From Chromobacterium rhizoryzae (GTDB taxonomy: Bacteria > Pseudomonadota > Gammaproteobacteria > Burkholderiales > Chromobacteriaceae), in assembly GCF_020544465.1 (NCBI RefSeq), contig NZ_CP066126.1, positions 620,001 through 684,000 on the forward strand: a stretch of 64,000 nt of DNA, in the 5' to 3' direction. A program made the position numbers and the translations under genes. Below, piece after piece: positions 1-8,688 of the stretch. The notes beneath the pieces are model-generated. The model did no database searches and was not told where the DNA came from. It was given only the letters and a program-made list of their open reading frames with translations. How positions within the stretch are numbered: the first letter of the stretch is position 1; the number at the start of each line of letters is the position of its first letter.

Positions 1-372
1 CGCTTGCCAGGCACCCTGCTGAGCCAGGACGGCGAGCGCTGCCTGGTGGAACTGGAGCGCGGCGAACGGGTGACGGCGCTGGCGGTGAAGGTGGGCGAGG
101 CCGGCAGCCCGGTGTCGCTGTCCATCCGCCCCGAACGCATCCTGCTCAACGGCCATAGCGAGCGCTGCGACAACCGCTTCTCCGGCCGGGTGGCCGAATT
201 CATCTATCTGGGCGACCACGTGCGCGTGCGCATGGAGGTGTGCGGCAAGCCCAACTTCTTCGTCAAACAAGCCATCGCCGAACTGGACGCCACGCTCGCC
301 GTCGGCGACGTGGTGCCGCTGGGCTGGCAGGTGGAGCATGTGCGCGCGCTCGATCCGCTGGTTCACGAATAG
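1..372 (+). CDS. ABC transporter ATP-binding protein, C-terminal part (polyamine type)
   Basis: The reading frame is open from base 1, so the gene is cut by the left edge. Only about 123 C-terminal residues are present. They have the character of the TOBE domain found at the end of PotA-type ATPases, with a segment near SIRPERILL and a beta-rich tail; the Walker and signature motifs lie outside the window. This subunit should energise the transporter whose binding proteins and permeases follow on the same strand up to 7.8 kb. The next gene starts 40 bases downstream, which fits one operon. Family assignment is by context and TOBE character; the transported substrate is not shown by the sequence. 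Confidence 0.8.
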   Translation, partial: RLPGTLLSQDGERCLVELERGERVTALAVKVGEAGSPVSLSIRPERILLNGHSERCDNRFSGRVAEFIYLGDHVRVRMEVCGKPNFFVKQAIAELDATLAVGDVVPLGWQVEHVRALDPLVHE

Positions 373-412
373 CAAGGCGCGACGCCGCTCCCTTTGCACA
401 GGAGGACCTGGA

Positions 413-1453
413 ATGTCTGCAAGCATCAAGCTGGCCGTCACGGCCCTGGGTTTGGCTTTCGCGGGCCAAGCCATGGCGGCCGCTCTGACCGTGATCTCGT
501 TCGGCGGCGCGGGAAAGTCCGCCCAGGACAAGGCGTATTACCGCCCCTTCCAGCGGGAGACCGGCATCAAGGTGATCGGGGCGGAATACAACGGCGAGAT
601 GGCCAAGATCAAGGCCATGGTCGATAGCCGCAGCGTGTCGTGGGACGTGGTCGAAGTCGAGCCGGCGGCGCTGGCGCGCGGCTGCGACGAAGGCCTGTTC
701 GAAAAGCTGGATTACAGCAAGATCGGCAAGCCCGCGGATTTTCTCGCCGGCGTGGTGCAAAGCTGCGGGATAGGCATGAACGTCTGGTCCATCGTCCTGG
801 CCTACAACGCCGACAAGCTGAAAACGGCGCCGGCTGGCTGGAAGGATTTCTGGGACGTGAAGACCTTCCCGGGCAAGCGCGGTCTGCGCAAGGGCGCGCA
901 GGACAATCTGGAGTTCGCGCTGATGGCGGACGGCGTCGCCCCGAAGGACGTTTACAAGGTGCTGGCCACGCCGGCGGGCGTCGATCGGGCCTTCCGCAAG
1001 CTGGACCAGCTCAGGCCGAACATCCAGTGGTGGGAAGCCGGCTCCCAGCCGCCGCAATTTCTGGTTTCGGGCGATGTGGTGATGAGCTCGGCCTACAACG
1101 GCCGCATTTCCGAAGCGAGGAAGGAAGGCAAGAACCTGAAGGCGGTCTGGAACGGCTCGGTTTACAACTACGACTACTGGGCGATTCCCAAGGGCAGCCC
1201 GCGCAAGGACGACGCGCTGAAGTTCATCCGCTTCGCCACGCAGCCGGCCAATCAGAAAGTCTATGCCGACACCATCGATTACGGCGTCACCCACCGCAAG
1301 GCGATCCAGATGCTGGACGCGACAAGGAGCCGGGATCTGCCGACCTCGCCGCGGAATCTCGCGGTGGCGCTGAGCGAGGATACGGCGTTTTGGGTGGACA
1401 GGAGCGAGGAGCTCGAGCAGCGCTTCAACGCCTGGGTGGCCAAGTCCAAGTAA
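413..1453 (+). CDS. ABC transporter periplasmic binding protein 1 of 4 (PotD-like)
   Basis: A 346-residue extracellular solute-binding protein. The start at 413 is chosen because AGGAGG lies at 400-405 and the protein then opens with a typical signal peptide ending near GQAMA. The mature part begins LTVISFGGAGK and has the segments EYNGEMAKIKAMV, WDVVEVE, GCDEGLFEKLD, NIQWWEAGSQPPQF and SGDVVMSSAYNGR, shared with three further copies downstream. Known PotD/PotF relatives capture polyamines in the periplasm for the permease pair; that substrate is an inference here. It is the most divergent of the four copies and is separated from the others by an aldolase-like gene. Confidence 0.88.
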   Translation: MSASIKLAVTALGLAFAGQAMAAALTVISFGGAGKSAQDKAYYRPFQRETGIKVIGAEYNGEMAKIKAMVDSRSVSWDVVEVEPAALARGCDEGLFEKLDYSKIGKPADFLAGVVQSCGIGMNVWSIVLAYNADKLKTAPAGWKDFWDVKTFPGKRGLRKGAQDNLEFALMADGVAPKDVYKVLATPAGVDRAFRKLDQLRPNIQWWEAGSQPPQFLVSGDVVMSSAYNGRISEARKEGKNLKAVWNGSVYNYDYWAIPKGSPRKDDALKFIRFATQPANQKVYADTIDYGVTHRKAIQMLDATRSRDLPTSPRNLAVALSEDTAFWVDRSEELEQRFNAWVAKSK

Positions 1454-1529
1454 GCGCGGTTGCCGCGGCGCCCGCCGGCGTCGCCAGTTGGCCCCCCGGA
1501 TGGGGGCGGATGCACAACACACCGAGGTC

Positions 1530-2342
1530 ATGATGGAACGCTCAGCAAAGCTCAGCCCTGCCCCGCAGCAAGCCGCCCAGCCAGTGGAGTCGGAAGGGGA
1601 GCGGCAACTACGTCGAGAACTGGCGGCCTGTTATCGGCTGATCGCGCACTTTCGCATGAGCGATCTGATCTCGACGCATATCTCGGTGCGCTTGCCAGGG
1701 CCGGAACACCATTTCCTGATCAATCCCTACGGGCTGATGTTCGACGAAATCACCGCGTCCAGCCTGGTCAAGATCGGTCTCGACGGCCGGGCGCTGGACG
1801 AGAACGACGCCCTGGTCAATCCGGCCGGCTTCGTCATCCACAGCGCCATCCACTCGGCAAGACCGGATGCCCAGTGCGTGCTGCACACCCATACCCGGGC
1901 CGGCTGCGCGGTGGCGGCGCTGGCGGAGGGCTTGTTGCCGGTGAACCAGATGTCGATGGAGTTCTACGGGAAGGCGGCGTACCACGATTACGAAGGCATC
2001 GCCCTTGACCTCAACGAGCAGGCGCGCCTGGTGCGGGATCTGGGCGACAAGCCGGTGCTGATCCTGCGCAACCACGGCTTGCTGACCGTGGGGGAGACGG
2101 TCAAGCAGGCTTTCCTGCGCATGTACTACCTGGAGAAGGCCTGCGACATCCAGCTGAGCGCGCAGGCGGCCGGAGCCTTGCGCCTGCCGTCCGTGGCGGT
2201 TTGCCGGCGGACCGAGCGCCAGTTCAACGAGCCGGAGCGCGAGGTGGGCGAGCGGGAGCTGAAGGACGATAGGTTCGTCGACCTGGCCTGGGCGGCGCTG
2301 CTGCGCCTGCTGGACCGGCTCGATCCCGGCTACAAACTTTGA
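1530..2342 (+). CDS. class II aldolase/adducin family protein
   Basis: A protein of about 270 residues with the zinc-binding signature of class II aldolases: His119 and His121 in LHTHTRAG and His182 in LRNHGLL. ATG codons at 1530 and 1533 are both possible, with GAGG just upstream. Family members (FucA, AraD, YgbL-like) cleave or epimerise sugar phosphates or decarboxylate related acids. It lies between the first and second binding-protein genes of the ABC operon, on the same strand, 76 bases after the first and 67 bases before the second. It may therefore act on the imported substrate or a product of it. The reaction cannot be assigned from sequence alone. Confidence 0.85.
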   Translation: MMERSAKLSPAPQQAAQPVESEGERQLRRELAACYRLIAHFRMSDLISTHISVRLPGPEHHFLINPYGLMFDEITASSLVKIGLDGRALDENDALVNPAGFVIHSAIHSARPDAQCVLHTHTRAGCAVAALAEGLLPVNQMSMEFYGKAAYHDYEGIALDLNEQARLVRDLGDKPVLILRNHGLLTVGETVKQAFLRMYYLEKACDIQLSAQAAGALRLPSVAVCRRTERQFNEPEREVGERELKDDRFVDLAWAALLRLLDRLDPGYKL

Positions 2343-2409
2343 CCGGGAGGGGCGGCTGCCGCGGCCCGGCCAGCGGGCAAGCGGCGTTGACATAAAGGAG
2401 GTAGGGGTC

Positions 2410-3438
2410 ATGGCGATACACGGTAAATCCTTGCTTCTGGCTTGCGCCGCGCTGGCGGCCAGTCAGGCGCAGGCGCTGACCATCGTGTCATTTGGCGGCG
2501 CCAACCAGGCGGCCCAGGTTCAGGCCTATTACCAGCCCTTCCAGCGCGCGACCGGCATCAAGGTGCTGGCTGGCGAATACAACGGCGAAATGGCCAAGGT
2601 CAAGGCGATGGTGGCGGCGCGGAGCGTGTCCTGGGACGTGCTGGAGGTGGAAGCGCCGGAGCTGGCGCGGGGCTGTGACGAAGGCTTGTTCGAAAAGCTG
2701 GACCCGGCGCTGGCCGGCGCGCGCGCAGAGGTGGTCGATGGCGCGCTGCAGCCCTGCGGCATCGGCCTCTTCGTCTGGTCCAATGTGCTGGCTTACAGCG
2801 CGGACAAGCTGAAGACCGCGCCGCGCGGCTGGGCCGATTTCTGGGACGTGAAGCGCTACCCGGGCAAGCGCGGCATGCGCAAGAGCGCCAAATACACTTT
2901 GGAGATCGCTCTGCTGGCCGACGGCGTTGCCGCCAAGGACGTGTATCGCCTGCTGGCCACGCCGGCCGGCGTGGAGCGCGCCTTCAAGAAGCTGGCCCAG
3001 CTCAAGCCGCATATCCAGTGGTGGGAGGCCGGCGCGCAGCCGCCGCAATACCTGGCCTCCGGCGATGTGGTAATGAGTTCGGCCTACAACGGCCGCATCG
3101 CCTCGGCCCAGCAAGAGGGCCGGAATCTGAAGATAGTTTGGGACGGCAGCCTGTATGACTTTGTCTACTGGGCCATCCCCAAGGGCGCGCAACAGGGCGC
3201 GGCGGCAAGGCGTTTCATCGCTTTCGCCAGCCGGCCGGAAGCCCAGGTGGCGTATTCGCAACAGATGGCCTATGGCCCGATCAATCGCCAGGCGATGGCG
3301 CTGTTGGCGCCGGCGCGACAACTCGAACTGCCCACCGCGCCGGCAAATCTGCAAAGCGCGGTACGGGTGGATTCCAACTTTTGGGCCGACCACGGCGAAA
3401 GCCTGGAGCAGCGCTTCAATGCCTGGGCCCTGCGCTGA
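2410..3438 (+). CDS. ABC transporter periplasmic binding protein 2 of 4 (PotD-like)
   Basis: A 342-residue paralogue of the protein at 413-1453. AAGGAGG at 2396-2402 supports the start. The signal peptide ends near SQAQA and the mature part starts LTIVSFGGANQ. The central part, from about base 2820 to 3070, is almost identical in DNA to the corresponding part of the next gene at a constant offset of 1,100 bases, as is the 3' end. This points to recent tandem duplication or gene conversion. The ligand-facing middle and C-terminal parts differ more (for example YDFVYWAIPKGAQQG), so a different affinity or ligand is possible. Confidence 0.88.
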   Translation: MAIHGKSLLLACAALAASQAQALTIVSFGGANQAAQVQAYYQPFQRATGIKVLAGEYNGEMAKVKAMVAARSVSWDVLEVEAPELARGCDEGLFEKLDPALAGARAEVVDGALQPCGIGLFVWSNVLAYSADKLKTAPRGWADFWDVKRYPGKRGMRKSAKYTLEIALLADGVAAKDVYRLLATPAGVERAFKKLAQLKPHIQWWEAGAQPPQYLASGDVVMSSAYNGRIASAQQEGRNLKIVWDGSLYDFVYWAIPKGAQQGAAARRFIAFASRPEAQVAYSQQMAYGPINRQAMALLAPARQLELPTAPANLQSAVRVDSNFWADHGESLEQRFNAWALR

Positions 3439-3508
3439 TGGTCGGTTTTGAAAGCCGCGCCGGCCTGGCCGGCGTCACGATGCAGCCAATAAGGAGAATG
3501 AGGATGGC
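3379..3508. repeat. direct repeat copy 1 of the binding-protein array
   Basis: This 130-base stretch covers the last codons of binding protein 2, the spacer, and the ribosome site and start of binding protein 3. It recurs at 4479-4608 with only four differences in my base-by-base comparison. The offset is exactly 1,100 bases. Because the spacer, which is not protein-coding, is as conserved as the coding ends, the copies come from duplication of a whole gene-plus-spacer unit and not from selection on protein. Confidence 0.93.
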
Positions 3509-4538
3509 AGTTGGACAAGGGTTCATCCTGCTGGGCGCCGCGTTGGCATTGGCCGGCGTCGCCCAGGCCCGGGATCTGACCGTGATTTCCTTTGGCGGCG
3601 CCAGCAAGGCGGCGCAGACCAAGGCCTATTACCAGCCGTTTCAGCAAGCCACCGGCATCAAGATCCTGGCCGGCGAGTACAACGGCGAAATGGCCAAGCT
3701 CAAGGCCATGGTGGACACCAAGAGCGTGTCCTGGGACGTGCTGGAAGTCGAATCGCCGGAGCTGGCGCGCGGCTGTGACGAAGGGCTGTTCGAGCGGCTG
3801 GATTACGCGCGCATCGGCAATAAGGCGGATTTCCTGCCGGGCGCGGCCCAAGCCTGCGGCATCGGCACCCTGGTCTGGTCCACCGCGCTGGCTTACAACG
3901 CGGACAAACTCAAGACCGCGCCGCGCGGCTGGGCCGATTTCTGGGACGTGAAGCGTTATCCCGGCAAGCGCGGCATGCGCAAGGGCGCCAAATACACTTT
4001 GGAGATCGCTCTGCTGGCCGACGGCGTTCCGGCCAAGGACGTGTATCGCCTGCTGGCCACGCCGGCCGGCGTGGAGCGCGCCTTCAAGAAGCTGGCCCAG
4101 CTCAAGCCGCATATCCAGTGGTGGGAAGCCGGCGCGCAACCGCCGCAATACCTGGCCTCCGGCGACGTGGTGATGAGTTCCGCCTACAACGGCCGCATCG
4201 CCGCGGCGCAGAAAGAGGGCAAGAAACTGAAAATCGTCTGGGACGGCAGCCTGTACGACTTCGACTCCTGGGCCATTCCCAAGGGCTCGCCTAACAAGGA
4301 CGCTGCTTACCGCTTCATTGCCTTCGCCAGCAAGCCGGAAAACCAGAAAGTGTATTCCCAGAACATCAGCTACGGACCCAGCAATCAGAAAGCCTTGGCG
4401 CTGCTGGACAAGGCGGAAGTGTCGGAGCTGCCCACCGCGCCGCAGAACATGAGGAATGCCTTGAAGGTGGATATAGAGTTTTGGGCCGACCACGGCGAAA
4501 GCCTGGAGCAGCGCTTCAATGCCTGGGCCCTGCGCTGA
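3504..4538 (+). CDS. ABC transporter periplasmic binding protein 3 of 4 (PotD-like)
   Basis: A 344-residue protein with a signal peptide ending near GVAQA and a mature start RDLTVISFGGASK. AAGGAG at 3491-3496 favours the ATG at 3504 over the ATG at 3498, which is too close. It carries the same family segments as its neighbours (AEYNGEMAKLKAMV-like, WWEAGAQPPQYLASGD). A distinctive difference is YDFDSWAIPKGSPNK, where the other copies have an aromatic residue or other changes near the expected ligand pocket. It follows binding protein 2 by 65 bases in a near-identical spacer, so it is probably cotranscribed. Confidence 0.88.
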   Translation: MAVGQGFILLGAALALAGVAQARDLTVISFGGASKAAQTKAYYQPFQQATGIKILAGEYNGEMAKLKAMVDTKSVSWDVLEVESPELARGCDEGLFERLDYARIGNKADFLPGAAQACGIGTLVWSTALAYNADKLKTAPRGWADFWDVKRYPGKRGMRKGAKYTLEIALLADGVPAKDVYRLLATPAGVERAFKKLAQLKPHIQWWEAGAQPPQYLASGDVVMSSAYNGRIAAAQKEGKKLKIVWDGSLYDFDSWAIPKGSPNKDAAYRFIAFASKPENQKVYSQNISYGPSNQKALALLDKAEVSELPTAPQNMRNALKVDIEFWADHGESLEQRFNAWALR

Positions 4539-4608
4539 TGGTTGGTTTTGAAAGCCACGCCGGCCTGGCCGGCGTCACGATGCAGTCAACAAGGAGAATG
4601 AGGATGGC
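4479..4608. repeat. direct repeat copy 2 of the binding-protein array
   Basis: Second copy of the 130-base repeat. It spans the end of binding protein 3, the spacer and the start of binding protein 4. See the copy at 3379-3508. Repeats like this make the array prone to further expansion or loss by recombination. Confidence 0.93.
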
Positions 4609-5638
4609 GTTTAAACAAAAATGCATGCTGCTGGGCGCCGCGCTGGCTTTGGCCGGCGCGGCTTCGGCCAAGGATTTGACGGTGATTTCCTACGGTGGCG
4701 CCAACAAGGACGCCCAGGCCAAGGCTTATTACGCGCCCTTCCAGAAGAGCAGCGGGCTCAAGCTGGTCAGCGGCGAATACAACGGCGAAATGGCCAAGCT
4801 CAAGGCCATGGTGGACACCAAGAGCGTGTCCTGGGACGTGTTGGAAGTGGAGTCGCCGGAACTGGTGCGCGGCTGCGACGAAGGTCTGCTGGAGCGGCTG
4901 GATTACGCGCGCATCGGCAATAAGGCCGACTTCGTGCCCGGCGCGGCCCAGCCCTGCGGCATCGGCATCTTCGTCTGGTCCACCGCGCTGGCCTACAACG
5001 CCGACAAGCTGAAGACCGCGCCGGCCGGCTGGAAGGATTTCTGGGATCTGAAGAAATTCCCCGGCAAGCGCGGCCTGCGCAAGGGCGCCAAGGGCACGCT
5101 GGAGATTGCGCTGCTGGCCGACGGCGTGGCCGCCAAGGACGTCTATCCGGCGCTGGGCACGCCGGCCGGCGTGGACCGCGCCTTCAAGAAACTGGACCAG
5201 ATCAAGCCCTATCTGCAGTGGTGGGAGGCCGGCGCGCAGCCGCCGCAATACCTGGCCTCCGGCGATGTGGTGATGAGCTCCGCCTTCAACGGCCGCATCG
5301 CGGTGGCGCGCAAGGAGGGCAAGAACCTGAAAGTGGTGTGGAACGGCAATCTCTACGACTTCGATTACTGGTCGATTCCCAAGGGCACGCCCAAGCGCGA
5401 CCAGGCTTACCAGTTCATCGCCTTCGCCAGCAAGCCGGAAAACCAGAAGGTTTATTCGCAGAACATCGCCTACGGTCCCAGCAACAAGCGGGCGATTCCG
5501 CTGCTGGACAAGAACGAGCTGCCGGATTTGCCGACCGCGCCGCAGAACATCAAGGACGCGCTGAAGATCAATCTGGAGTTCTGGGCCGACCACGCGGAGA
5601 ACCTGGAGCAGCGTTTCAACGCCTGGGCGGCGAAGTAG
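4604..5638 (+). CDS. ABC transporter periplasmic binding protein 4 of 4 (PotD-like)
   Basis: A 344-residue paralogue with AAGGAG at 4591-4596, signal peptide ending near GAASA and mature start KDLTVISYGGANK. It keeps the family segments VSGEYNGEMAKLKAMV, WDVLEVE and WWEAGAQPPQYLASGD. It differs from copy 3 in the N-terminal half (SSGLKLVSG) and middle (KKFPGKRGLRKGAKGTLE). It is the copy nearest the permease genes, which begin 58 bases downstream. Having four binding proteins but a single set of permeases suggests a transporter that serves several related ligands. Confidence 0.88.
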   Translation: MAFKQKCMLLGAALALAGAASAKDLTVISYGGANKDAQAKAYYAPFQKSSGLKLVSGEYNGEMAKLKAMVDTKSVSWDVLEVESPELVRGCDEGLLERLDYARIGNKADFVPGAAQPCGIGIFVWSTALAYNADKLKTAPAGWKDFWDLKKFPGKRGLRKGAKGTLEIALLADGVAAKDVYPALGTPAGVDRAFKKLDQIKPYLQWWEAGAQPPQYLASGDVVMSSAFNGRIAVARKEGKNLKVVWNGNLYDFDYWSIPKGTPKRDQAYQFIAFASKPENQKVYSQNIAYGPSNKRAIPLLDKNELPDLPTAPQNIKDALKINLEFWADHAENLEQRFNAWAAK

Positions 5639-5696
5639 GGCGCTCATCCTTCATTTAGCGGAGGCCGCCTTTCGGCGGCCATAACGGAGTAAGGCC

Positions 5697-6956
5697 ATGA
5701 CGGCTTCCACGGTATCCCATTCCCGCGCGTCCGCGCCGGACGAGCGGCCTCTGAAGGCGCGGCTGGCCCGGGCGGAGCGGCTGGGCAAGCTCAAGTCGCT
5801 GGCGCTGGTGTCGCCGCTGCTGCTGTTCTTGCTGCTGACTTTCATCGTGCCCATCGGCGCGCTGCTGTTGCGCAGCGTGGACAACCCGGAAGTGGCGGGT
5901 TCGCTGCCGCGCACGGTGCGGGCGCTGGCGGCCTGGGACGGCAAATCGCTGCCGCCGGAGGCGGCTTACCGCGCGCTGGCCGACGATGTGCGGCTGGCCG
6001 GCGAGCGCCAGACGCTGGGTGATCTGGGCAAGCGGCTGAACATGGAAGTGCCCGGCTACCGCAGCCTGCTGGGCAAGACCTCGCGCGCCTTGCCGCTGGA
6101 GCCGGCGCCGGCCTCGTTCAAGCAGGCGCTGACCGAGCTGGACGAACGCTGGGGCGACCCGGCCTACTGGCTGGCGATACGCCGCAACCAGTCCGCCTAC
6201 ACGCCGTATTATCTGCTGGCGGCGCTGGATCACCGCATCGACGACCTGGGCGAACTCAGCCGCGCGATGCCGGATCAGGGCATTTACCTGAGCGTGTTCG
6301 CCCGCACGTTCTGGATGAGCCTGGTGGTGACCGCGCTGTGCCTGCTGCTGGCCTATCCGCTGGCCTATCTCTTGGCCAGCCTGCCCACGCGCCGCAGCAA
6401 TCTGCTGATGATCATGGTGCTGCTGCCGTTCTGGACCTCGGTGCTGGTGCGGGTGGCCGCCTGGATCGTGCTGCTGCAGTCCGGCGGCCTGATCAACGCC
6501 GCCTTGCTGAGCCTGGGCCTGATCGAGCAGCCGTTGCAGCTGGTGTTCAACCGCGTCGGCGTCTACATCGCCATGGTGCACATCCTGCTGCCCTTCATGA
6601 TTCTGCCCATCTACAGCGTGATGAAGGGCATCTCCCCCAGCTATCTGCGCGCGGCGATCTCGCTGGGCTGCCACCCCTTCGCCGGCTTCTGGCGGGTGTA
6701 CGCGCCGCAGACCGTGGCCGGAGTGGGCGCCGGCTGCCTGCTGGTGTTCATCCTGTCCATAGGCTATTACATCACCCCGGCCTTGCTGGGCAGCCCCAAC
6801 GACCAGATGGTCAGCTATTTCGTCGCCTTCTACACCAACACCACCATCAACTGGGGCATGGCCACCGCGCTGGGCGGCCTGCTGTTGGCGGCCACCTTGC
6901 TGCTGTACGCGGTCTACCACCGGCTGGTGGGCAGCGAACGGCTGCGGCTGGGCTGA
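5697..6956 (+). CDS. ABC transporter permease, PotB-like, with a large extracytoplasmic insert
   Basis: A 419-residue inner-membrane permease. One membrane segment lies near residues 35-57, then a hydrophilic stretch of about 140 residues (roughly 60-200), then the five core segments of the BPD transport domain, including the EAA-type loop around RAAISLGCHPFAGFWRVYAP. PotB-type permeases are usually about 280-300 residues, so the extra length is the N-terminal periplasmic insert, which is common in one subgroup of this family. It should pair with the permease encoded directly downstream to form the translocation pore. The start at 5697 follows GGAG at 5684-5687. Confidence 0.9.
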   Translation: MTASTVSHSRASAPDERPLKARLARAERLGKLKSLALVSPLLLFLLLTFIVPIGALLLRSVDNPEVAGSLPRTVRALAAWDGKSLPPEAAYRALADDVRLAGERQTLGDLGKRLNMEVPGYRSLLGKTSRALPLEPAPASFKQALTELDERWGDPAYWLAIRRNQSAYTPYYLLAALDHRIDDLGELSRAMPDQGIYLSVFARTFWMSLVVTALCLLLAYPLAYLLASLPTRRSNLLMIMVLLPFWTSVLVRVAAWIVLLQSGGLINAALLSLGLIEQPLQLVFNRVGVYIAMVHILLPFMILPIYSVMKGISPSYLRAAISLGCHPFAGFWRVYAPQTVAGVGAGCLLVFILSIGYYITPALLGSPNDQMVSYFVAFYTNTTINWGMATALGGLLLAATLLLYAVYHRLVGSERLRLG

Positions 6957-6996
6957 ACCGCCGCCTGGACCCAACCGATACTGGAGAGCCAAACCG

Positions 6997-7824
6997 ATGC
7001 CAAGCCATCACACCTTGCCGGAAGAACGGCTGTGGTTTTACCTGCACCGCCTGCTGGGCGGCCTGACGCTGCTGTTCCTGGTGCTGCCGGTGCTGGTGAT
7101 CATCCCGCTGTCTTTCAACGCCAGCGCCTTCCTGGTTTATCCGCTCAGCGGCTTTTCCCTGCGCTGGTATCAGGAGTTCTTCTCCTCGGCGGAGTGGATG
7201 CGCGCCTTGCAGAACAGCCTGATCGTCGCGCCGCTGGCCACCGTGCTGGCGATGACGCTGGGCACGCTGGCCGCCGTCGGCCTGACCCGCGCCGAATTTC
7301 CCGGCAAGGGCCTGCTGATGGCGGTGTTGATCTCGCCCATGGTGGTGCCGGTGGTGATCGTCGGCGTGGCCGGCTATCTGTTCTTCGCGCCCCTGGGCAT
7401 GGACAACAGCTATCTGACGCTGGTGCTGCTGCATGCGGCGCTGGGCGTGCCCTTTGTGGTGATCACCGTCAGCGCCACGCTGCAGGGCTTCAACCGCAAT
7501 CTGGTGCGGGCCGCCGCCAGCCTGGGCGCGTCGCCGCTGCGGGTGTTCTTCAAGGTGACGCTGCCGCTGATCGCGCCGGGGGTGATTTCCGGCGCGCTGT
7601 TCGCCTTCGGCACCTCCTTCGACGAGGTGGTGGTGACGCTGTTCGTCGCCGGGCCGGGCCAGGCGACGCTGCCGCGGGCGATGTTCGGCGGCATACGCGA
7701 AAACCTCAGCCCCGCCATCGCCGCGGCGGCCACGCTGTTGATCGGGTTTTCGGTGCTGATGCTGCTGACGCTGGAGTGGCTGCGCGGCCGTGCCGAGCGG
7801 CTGCGCAGCCGGCCCGGGGTCTGA
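6997..7824 (+). CDS. ABC transporter permease, PotC-like
   Basis: A 275-residue inner-membrane protein with six predicted membrane segments and an EAA loop around RAAASLGASPLRVFFKVTLPL. It is the usual second permease of spermidine/putrescine-type importers and begins 40 bases after the first one. It is the last gene of the operon. The next gene, tpx, has its own leader, and a 7-bp inverted repeat (7831-7837 with 7864-7870) separates them. No feature of the protein reveals the substrate. Confidence 0.9.
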   Translation: MPSHHTLPEERLWFYLHRLLGGLTLLFLVLPVLVIIPLSFNASAFLVYPLSGFSLRWYQEFFSSAEWMRALQNSLIVAPLATVLAMTLGTLAAVGLTRAEFPGKGLLMAVLISPMVVPVVIVGVAGYLFFAPLGMDNSYLTLVLLHAALGVPFVVITVSATLQGFNRNLVRAAASLGASPLRVFFKVTLPLIAPGVISGALFAFGTSFDEVVVTLFVAGPGQATLPRAMFGGIRENLSPAIAAAATLLIGFSVLMLLTLEWLRGRAERLRSRPGV

Positions 7825-7922
7825 ATACCGGCTTGGCCCTACTTTGGGAGGGGTTGAATTTCAGCCAAGCTGCCGCACACTAGGAGGCATTCACCCCCTG
7901 AAACCAAATGAGGAATTCCCAC

Positions 7923-8420
<498 letters not shown>

Positions 8421-8441
8421 GCGACGTTGCCGCAGACCAAA

Positions 8442-8469
8442 CCCGCCGGTGTGAATCGGCGGGTTTTTT
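8442..8469 (+). terminator. Rho-independent terminator of tpx
   Basis: CCCGCCG (8442-8448) pairs with CGGCGGG (8457-8463) across an 8-base loop and is followed by six T residues at 8464-8469. It sits 22 bases after the tpx stop codon. Confidence 0.9.
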
Positions 8470-8688
8470 GCGCCCCGGCTCCGGCGCCAATCCGCCATCA
8501 GGTCAAAATAATCCTATAGTGGATCCATCACAGCGGTTTTAAATCTTTATCTTCACAAGATTCGACCTTAAGCCCTGTGACAAAGGCGCTGCCCATCCCG
8601 CTTAACGGCCCACGTTCTTATGCCCCCCATGCTCAAACGACACAAGGCGTCATGCTCGCTTGCATTACGGAATGCCTCTGGAGGACTC

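Noticed and set aside
7831..7870. Hairpin GCTTGGC/GCCAAGC as a terminator of the ABC operon.
   Set aside because: The loop is 26 bases and no T-run follows; it could equally be part of the tpx control region, so it is only mentioned.
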